From Gnetum montanum (taxonomy: Eukaryota; Streptophyta; Gnetopsida; Gnetales; Gnetaceae), in NCBI GenBank assembly GCA_015680685.1, contig MNCI01021497.1, positions 26,394 to 90,393 of the forward strand: a stretch of 64,000 nt of DNA, given 5' to 3'. Below, one piece after another: positions 57,051 to 64,000 of the stretch; within the stretch, counting starts at the first letter, position 1; each line of letters begins with the position of its first letter. The notes beneath the pieces are model-generated. The model had not been told where the DNA came from. It saw nothing but the letters and a program-made list of their open reading frames with translations, and searched no databases. The translations under genes and the position numbers were made by a program.

Positions 57051-57900
57051 GTACTATGCCCTCTTGGACCATTAGATGGCTTTTCTACCAACTGAGCCTA
57101 AGGTTTGTTTCAACACATCTTTTTAGTACTTGCTCAAGGCAATCTAGGGCTTGCTCAAATGTAGCCTCATAGGTAGAGAAGCCATCCATAAAGACTTCTA
57201 CCTTGCTACCAATTTTTTGTTCAAAAATACTAAGGACTAGGTGTTGAAATGTTATAGGGGTATTGCACAGATCGAACAGCATCTTGCAATATGCAAAATT
57301 CACCTAGGAACTCATGAATGTTGTTTTAGTGTAATCTTCTGGTGCAATCTAGATTTGGTTATAGCCACTATAACCATCCAAGAAGCTATAATAGTAATGC
57401 CTAGAAATGGTATCCAACACTTGGTTCACAAATGGTAATAAAAAATGATCTTTAAATGTTTCCATATTCAATAGCCTAAAGTCGATGCAAACCCACCACT
57501 TGCCACCTTTCTTTGGCACAATTATGAGTGGGCTAACCCACTTTCTATCCATAATGGGATAGCTGAAACTTACCTTGAAGAGTTGCTCTATTTCCTCTTT
57601 GATGATCTACTTTAACTTGGGGTTCAGCTATCTCTATGGCTACCTTCTTGGCTTCATGGCTGGGCTAGTGTAGATACGGTGCTGGCATATCCTTGGATCA
57701 ATTCCAGTTAGTTTAGGATATGACCAAGCAAAGGTTGTTGGCAATTTTTTGACCACCTTTAATAACTTATCTTTCTGTTTGGGAGAAATATTTGCATTGA
57801 TTATAACCAAGTTACCATTTTTTAAGAATTCATACTCCATGCTAGCTAGTAGAGTTTTTAACTCTAGGGGCTCTAGCTTAAAATGATTAGGGATTACCAA
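57051..57900 (-). pseudogene. pol: Copy F reverse transcriptase relic
   Basis: Minus-strand reverse transcriptase in two main pieces (57640-57900 and 57085-57552). Seen: TFAWSYPKLTGIDPRICQHR (about 57740-57680), RKWVSPLIIVPKKGG then CIDFRLLN (57546-57475), HFLLPFVNQVLDT (57453-57415), FLDGYSGYNQI (about 57385-57352) and FMDGF, a decayed FMDDF catalytic box in which the second aspartate is lost (about 57190-57176). As in copy E, the segment often inserted between PKKGG and the CIDYR word in Athila enzymes is absent. Confidence 0.82.
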
Positions 57901-58106
57901 CTCTTCCCAATACGTATCATCAATTTCATCATCAGAGAGTTGGTGATGAACTTGCTAAATTTCATCCATACCATTGACATAAGCACATGTTAGGCTCTTA
58001 GTAGGTTCCATGCATGGTGTGCTATTGTTAGAGTTAGTTGTTAGTCATTGGGTACCCTCCATTCTTATCGCTACTACATATAGGCACCTTTGGATATCTA
58101 TTTCAT

Positions 58107-58642
58107 CTACTCATTGATTACATGCTTTAAGATATGTACTTTTAATGGACTAGATTTTCTGCATACAATTGCACCTGTTATCATTGTACACAATGCATGG
58201 AACTTGCTTCTTCTCAAGTCATCCAAATTCATTCTCCTTGGAGGTTGCCAAGGAGAGGTTCCTAATGCCCATTTGTGCATCAATAGTGCTTGAACATGCA
58301 TGTCCCATAATGATGGGGAAGTCGCCTTTGCAATTTCAGCCTTGATCACCAAAAAATCTGCAAGATAGGACCACCCACAAACTATAGTCACAATGTCCTC
58401 CACTAATCCCAAAGGAATAGTGATTGAATAGTCTGCTAATGTCAAATAGATATTACTCTTCTTGAGAGGTGGTAGGTTTTAGGCCTTATACATGTCATAG
58501 GAGATGAGATTGACATCAAAACTAGAATCAAAAAGAGCCTTGCATGGGTCATGTCCAATGATCTATAAGTAAATAAGAGGACTTCTTGGGTTAGAATGCT
58601 TCGTGAAAAGGTTGCTAGTCTTGATCTAGGTACAGACAACAT
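58107..58642 (-). pseudogene. pol: Copy F aspartic protease relic
   Basis: Minus-strand protease matching copies B and E. The linker and active-site region is near 58640-58480 (FDVNLIS-like follows the catalytic D). The stretch at 58445-58340 reads ADYSITIPLGLVEDIVTIVCGWSYLADFLVI, the family core. The IIMGxAxL partner strand near 58310 is weaker. Two frames overlap, so at least one shift has occurred. A short linker, 57901-58106, separates it from reverse transcriptase. Confidence 0.72.
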
Positions 58643-58799
58643 GAGTTAACATCATAGTGTGGATTTGAGGTGGCGTTTGGTTTGGAGGGCTCTCAAATGT
58701 GTTTGATGTAGAGGATGAGTGTACTAGAGATATAGGATGACTAATTACATTAGGTTATGAGGGTTTTAGAGGATTTTTGGGTCAAAAAAATGGTCGTTT

Positions 58800-61117
58800 C
58801 TTGGATTAATTATCTAGACCACTTGGCTAGAAGGTTGGTTGTAAATGTATAGCCCTTGTAGTATTTTGTTGTTGAGGCTTTGGAGAAATTTTACCTTGCA
58901 TAGATGGAGTAGGAGGTAAATAGGTTGAGGGTAGTGGGATGTATGTAGATAGATGTGGAGGATGGTAAGGATATGAGGTTTTTCCTCAAGTAGATGTTGA
59001 ATGAGTTCAATGGTACTCTGGAGGGTAATAGTGACGTTGTAATGACACATTGCTAGTATAGTCACATGGAGAAATGGGTTACTAAACATAGTACCCATAT
59101 GGATTTGGTTGCCTATAAGGGTATTGTTTCCTCGATGGTGGCATCTCCCATGATCGTGGTTGTTACCATTTTTGGTATTGCTCATATGGTTGTGGTTGAG
59201 CTCCACTTGGATAGTAAGCTTGTTATTGCTGATGGAACTACCTTGGATTTCCTTGAGGATAAGGTAATCATTTGGGTGCTTATCTCTTTGCTAGTCGAGG
59301 ATTTAGTGCATACACCCTAGACTCTTGTAAGTGTGACATCATAGGGGAACATCCCTTAGGATGAACATATTGACAAATGTCACATCCAACATCATCATCG
59401 AAGTCTATCTCCATAACTTCTTCTATTGCAACAACTTTGCCCTAACCTCTTTAGTAGGAATGTTTAGCTTGTTTCTACCTCCTATAGTCATAATCACTAT
59501 TCTTCTCTTTGGATTCTTTAGTAATCTTCATAGCAGTTTGGAATTTTTCATCCAAAGAGTCCCATAGTTTATCAACCTTTTTTGAAATATCAAAAATAGA
59601 TTTTTGGATGGGCAAGGCTTTCCTACTCACCACCTTTTCAAGTGGTGACTTTTCCTCATCATAGAATTGGACCTCCCTTTTCCTGATGGAAGGGTTTCTA
59701 TTATATTCTTCTACACTTTTTTGCTTTTGCAACTCACCTTCTTCTTTTGCTATCTACTCTATCAACCTTTGGATTTGATGAGCTCTTAGTTCAAATAGTC
59801 TCCCTTAGGCATAAATCCCAAGAGTTCTCTTGGTGTTTGCTTTGAGCCCATCTATGATGTGGCAGAGTTTTTTCCTTTGAGAACAACCATGGCTAGGGAA
59901 TTAGTAAAAGAGAGAATAATATCCATCCATGATGAGATCCAAGGGTTCATGTGTTTCCTATTTCCAGCTTTGGATTTTCCTTATTAGATTAGACACTCTG
60001 GAGTATGTCTAGTATTTTTCATTAAAGAGTTCTAGCATGGTACTCCATTTGTAAATGGATCTTGGTTGTAAGGACTAATACTAGCTTTTTGCCTTCTTGA
60101 TGAGTGTCTTGGGAAATAGCTTCAATTTCTACCAATCATTTTCTATGTTTTATAAGGTGCATGCATTGTGAATAGCTTGTAGATGGTTTTGTAGATCAGA
60201 GTTATATTTCCCCTTAAATCTTTGAATATTTTTCATGTCTAAGCACTTGATCTGACTATCTTTCACATGCTTAGTTGGGACCTTGACTGCCTCTACAATG
60301 TTAAGCATGCTTTGAGTTGCCAATAAAGGCTCATCATCATCATTATTTCATTGTCATTAATGATGTCCCCTATTACCCCTTTGTTCATTGTGGGCTTGGT
60401 GATTAGTACTATTGTCCTGTTGTTCACTTCCATTACATTTGTTCCTTCTACAACATTTTTCAAAATTAGAAGAAGAGGAAGAAGAAGATGCAAATGAAGA
60501 GGGTAAAGAGGGAGGAGGACTGCCACCACCATTATATTTGCCGAATCCCCTTCAGTTGTCATGGGCATGTTCATTGGGTTTCTTATGATCTTGGTGCTTG
60601 TCTAAGCCCCTACCTTGACTGCCATCTTTACCTGAATTAGGATTATTAATAGTGAACCATAGACTCAGGGCCACACCCTCATCAGTAGTAATGAGGGGTG
60701 GAGAATTTTCATGTTAAGAGCTCCCAAAGGAAGGGTCCTCATTGTTGTCTTAGTTTAGTAGGAATAAGGGATTGGTGAATTTTTTCCCTTCACAAAATCA
60801 TGTTGCTTCTCCTTGTATCAATCTCTCCACCATTGCATTTTAGTGGGATGGTAGTCTCAGTAGTCGTAATCATGCATAATGTACTCTTGTTGAAGATCTT
60901 GGATGCCTAACGTCTTAAGAGTTTGAAGTAGCATCATGGGCATAGATCGATTAGGAGGCATTACAATGTTACCTTCCATGTCATGCCAATGCATTTGTTC
61001 ATCCTGATGTAGGATGAAGGTGAAATTAGGCACATATTCATTTGGATGAGTATATACCATGTTGCATTCTTGTGGGACTAGTAGTTTAGTAGCATCATGC
61101 TTGTGAGAAGAAGACAT
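58800..61117 (-). pseudogene. gag: Copy F gag relic
   Basis: Minus-strand gag. Start ATG at 61117 (MSSSHKHDATK). FTFILHQDEQ at about 61045-61015 matches copy E. GNIVMPPNRSMP at about 60975-60945 shows the arginine codon that is a stop in E. A long asparagine-, serine- and basic-rich linker follows (60850-60330), then the capsid domain (about 60300-59900). A helical, charged part lies at 59475-59732 (KSPLEKVVSRKALPIQKS). The knuckle CDICQYVHPKGC (CX2CX3HX4C) is near 59380-59345. A proline/glutamine/tyrosine-rich tail runs to about 58800. Stops and shifts throughout. Confidence 0.75.
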
Positions 61118-61248
61118 TTTAAAATAAATAAAATAATTAGTATGCTCTTGTAATTATATTATTTGAAAAATATGTTGACCTAGGGTTTGTCCAACAATAT
61201 TAATAATGTTCACATAACCTAGATAGTGCATGTTTCAAATAAAAAGAG

Positions 61249-61266
61249 TCCTCAACAACGACACCA
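61249..61266 (-). other. Copy F primer-binding site (tRNA-Asp type)
   Basis: Minus strand tggtgtcgttgttgagga, 1 bp after the LTR. It differs from the Athila tRNA-Asp site only by transitions, mostly C to T, and is the clearest of the five in the window. Confidence 0.75.
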
Positions 61267-61267
61267 A

Positions 61268-62142
61268 TGATGAGTAGTGAGGTACCCCTACGCCCAACCT
61301 TACGAATCACGAAGTGCTCACACACATGATCTAGTTGAATTCCATGGACTTTATAGTTTTTTGGTGCACTAGTTCTCTAGGAAGTAAACTAGATGTTGAG
61401 GATGTTTGTTGTCTTCCCAACTACACTTGTGAAGCTTAAGGGTATGGTTTAAGTGTAATTGAGGCATATTATTTTTATAATTTTATATTTTATGATTTTG
61501 GTGCTTGAAATAAATAAGATAGAGAATAAAATAATTTAATATCTACTTTAATCTAATGGACTAACTATTTTTTAACTAGTCCTCACGTAAGTATCCAATC
61601 CCACTTGTCGTACACATCTTGACCATGTATAATGTTGTTAGGTTACCAAGCATTATGCGTTGTTGGGATTATCAAATGTCATATGCATGCTCAAAGTGAT
61701 CGTACTTATGTGTTAATCACTATTTAGCTTATCTCACTTAATTACTTAATTAGCTTAATTACTGAAGAACATTGAATAAATAGCTAAAAATATTAAATGA
61801 ATGAATAAAACATTTAAGCTATCTAGAATGCTACAAGGTTTATCAAGAATTTTGTCTTTATTGTTGCACACACTATCATGCTTAGGTACAATAGTGCTTG
61901 AATAAAGATCTGTACAGTCAATGACTCTTGCAATAGGCACTTAAAAAAAATATTCTAAGTCTTGAATGTAAAAACTACAAGAGCTTTGCTACAACTATGA
62001 CAAGATGATGCATAAACACGATAGGTTGGCAGGTATTTATAGGCAAGAACAGACTACATTGATGGGGCCTAGTTGATGCTACCTAGTCAATAGGGCCTAG
62101 TCAACGTGGCCTTGTCAATGTAGCCAATTTGTGGCTCATCAC
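61268..62142 (-). repeat. Copy F 5' LTR
   Basis: 875 bp. On the minus strand it runs from TGATGAGCC at 62142 to CTCATCA at 61268. TATA is at 62034-62041. U3 has gttgactagg and gcatcaactagg words without gatatc palindromes. R/U5 is as in the other copies. Confidence 0.87.
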
Positions 62143-64000
62143 TCCCTTAGGTTTCATTTGTCTTAAACAAGCCCACATTCATGATCTTTTTCTAGCTCTA
62201 GTATTTCCTTTCATGCTCCAATGCTTTGATTTCTCCTTTTAACTTGAAGTTGTATATCCTAATGTTCTTTGCTTATTTTGCAAATATATACATATAAGTA
62301 AGAAGAATATATAGGAATAAATATTATTTATTTATACTTACTTCATTCTTTTAGATAATGAAAAGAGGTGAATTAAAGAACTACCAACCACAAATCACTA
62401 GTCCTAACTAGGAGCACACAAAGTGCAAGTCATATTTGGTTACCCAAGTGAAGGTAGAACAAATCCTTATTTCCAACTTGCATTACCCTAGATATCTTAC
62501 TTATTAAATTGAAATATAAATTAAAAATAAAGAAAATAATAATATTATAAATAAAAATAAGATTAAGATACCCCCTAATCTTGATCAACCTTGGGAATTA
62601 ATGAAAGTAATTGTAATCCCATCATAAGAGGTATGTGATTAGATGGCCTTATTCGGGATGGTAGGGCTTGAACCTACCTCTCAATTTATTTCTTAGGAAT
62701 TAATTCTAATAGCTTTTAGCTTGGAAGAATTGAGCATAATACTAGATGTAGTATAAGATTTGAACAAAAATTAATGTTGACCCATCTTCATTAGTCATAG
62801 TAGCATAATTGGTAAATTGTGGTTCTTGATGAGTACTATTCATTAGCATCATATGTTCTTAAATTCTTGGATTTGATTTATTTATTGAAGATTCAAAATA
62901 AGAAGAATATGCATTGGCCAAAAAAATTTGCATGGTGGATTGATGGGAACATATTTTTCAATTTGGATACATGTTCCAAGGGTTCTTTTACACATTCATA
63001 TTTTAAGAATTAATACTACTTTCAAGTTTCATATTCAAGTCTTCGTAGAGGATGAATGACACTTGATTGATATTGGTATGGGTTAGGAATAAATATTTCT
63101 CCATTTGGTTAATCATGAATGCCACTTGACAAAGTTCGACATTTAAACATGTTGATTTGATAATTAAAGGTGTGTTAACCACACATACATGTCTTTGTGA
63201 TTGGATTTTAAATATCAATGCCAAGGCTATATGGTTTTTCTAGAATCTTAATTATTCTTTCTTTCCCATGATTTAAAGTTCTAGGATTTTGAAAATCATA
63301 TGGTCTAATCTTCATTCAAATCTTTGTACCAATTTGAACTTGGCTTTTTATAAAAGATCGCATAACCATCCATGTTGGAATTGGTAAAGGAATTTTCATG
63401 GCAAGACTTCCTGTAAACACAAGACATCAGTATCCAAATCTTATAACTTTGCTAAGATGTATGGGTATCGATACTTGTGCTACTCCAAGACCCATGGTGG
63501 ACATAGCAAATGTTGTCTTTCATTCTTATTCTTGAATTCTCTCCTTGATCATTTATCTTCATGGGTAGCATACACATTTCCAGAATAAGATTATGATTCT
63601 TCATGGTGTTCTGTTGCATGATCTAGTGCTAAATTGATATACATCTTCATGATCATTTTGGTTCACCAATTGATGCTTTAATTAATTTTGGATTAGTAAT
63701 AACTAGCTATATTACCTAAACTCTTAACAACCTTTCTACCCTCCTTAAGACACTGACTCTGATAATGTAACTAATGGTACATTAGGGGTTAGTGATCTAA
63801 GACTAACTATCAGCATATGCTAAACATCTAATCCTAAGGCCCGAGATGGCCCAAGAGGTTAGATTTATTAGTCCCAATAATTAAATTGTTAGGCATTGTT
63901 AATATATCTAAGTTATAGCCTCTTAAGAAATGATATAAGTTATCACCTAATTTTTTGATACTTGTATGATGGATCTAACCTCACCATTAAGTTCAAAAGG
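62143..64000. other. AT-rich DNA without a recognised gene
   Basis: Flank to the right of copy F. Open frames are short (62819-63013 plus and 63003-63224 minus) and show no family I recognise. A T-arm-like word lies near 62665 on the minus strand but has no matching acceptor or anticodon arm. The stretch may hold another old element, but nothing in it can be supported. Confidence 0.4.

Larger units (their letters stand above)
49511..62142 (-). mobile_element. Copy F: most complete Athila-like element, with third ORF
   Basis: 12.6 kb on the minus strand. The 5' LTR is 61268-62142 and a shortened 3' LTR is 49511-49866. Target duplication: ctccc at 62143-62147 and ctcct at 49506-49510, one transition apart. 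Order: tRNA-Asp primer site, gag, protease, reverse transcriptase, RNase H, integrase, then a long third ORF in the env-like position, then a purine run and the LTR. It lies inside repeat X. Every gene carries stops, so it is inactive. Confidence 0.87.

Noticed and set aside
62650-62690. tRNA-like T arm (gtagg ttcaagc cctac on the minus strand)
   Set aside because: No anticodon arm, D arm or pairing acceptor strand is found at the right distance. It might be a SINE box B remnant, but no box A is seen.

Overview
This window reads as intergenic DNA from a seed plant with a very large, repeat-filled genome. It is AT-rich and holds no host gene that I can support. Almost every coding signal belongs to a decayed retrotransposon of a plant lineage: Ty3/gypsy Athila-like, Ty3/gypsy Tat/Ogre-like, Ty1/copia SIRE-like, and L1-type LINEs. 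The species cannot be fixed from the sequence. A conifer or another giant plant genome is a guess from the density and age of the nested elements.

Layout. 1-561: tail of a plus-strand Athila-like copy. 760-4408: minus-strand Athila-like copy A (LTR and gag only). 5087-10700: copy B, both LTRs and a near-perfect 5-bp target duplication, but most of pol deleted. 10701-14160: AT-rich DNA with a minus-strand LINE piece (about 12170-13480). 14160-16520 and 36348-38085: one plus-strand LINE ORF2 split by copy E. 16521-36347: copy E, an Athila-like element with gag, PR, RT, RNase H and INT relics, itself split inside gag by element D (18765-28916, minus strand). D is a Tat/Ogre-like element with 2-kb LTRs, gag and protease but no reverse transcriptase. 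38086-40374: AT-rich repeats. 40375-43278: copy H (LTR and gag), with solo LTR J inside it. 43279-47585: SIRE-like copia copy G, with solo LTR I inside it. 47579-49510: a tandem array of about 760 bp made of a repeat (X) joined to LTR pieces. 49511-62142: copy F, minus strand, the most complete Athila-like element (12.6 kb), with gag, PR, RT, RNase H, INT and a long third ORF in the env-like position. 62143-64000: nothing recognised.

How the parts relate. The Athila-like LTRs share one R/U5 body, one primer-binding site (complementary to the 3' end of tRNA-Asp, decayed by transitions) and the ends TGATG...CATCA. Their U3 parts differ and carry short palindrome arrays. Exact or near-exact 5-bp target duplications bound B, D, E, F, I and J, which lets the nesting order be read: LINE, then E, then D; H, then J; G, then I; X, then F, then duplication.

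The points most worth a second look are: the third ORF of F, which follows a TATA box inside a U3-like segment and a plausible 308-bp intron; a 68-bp copy of E's outer flank found just inside its 3' LTR; the gag-protease-only element D, whose gag coding repeat resembles repeats in its 3' untranslated region; and four single-N positions flanked by exact 42-52 bp duplications, which look like assembly joins rather than biology.
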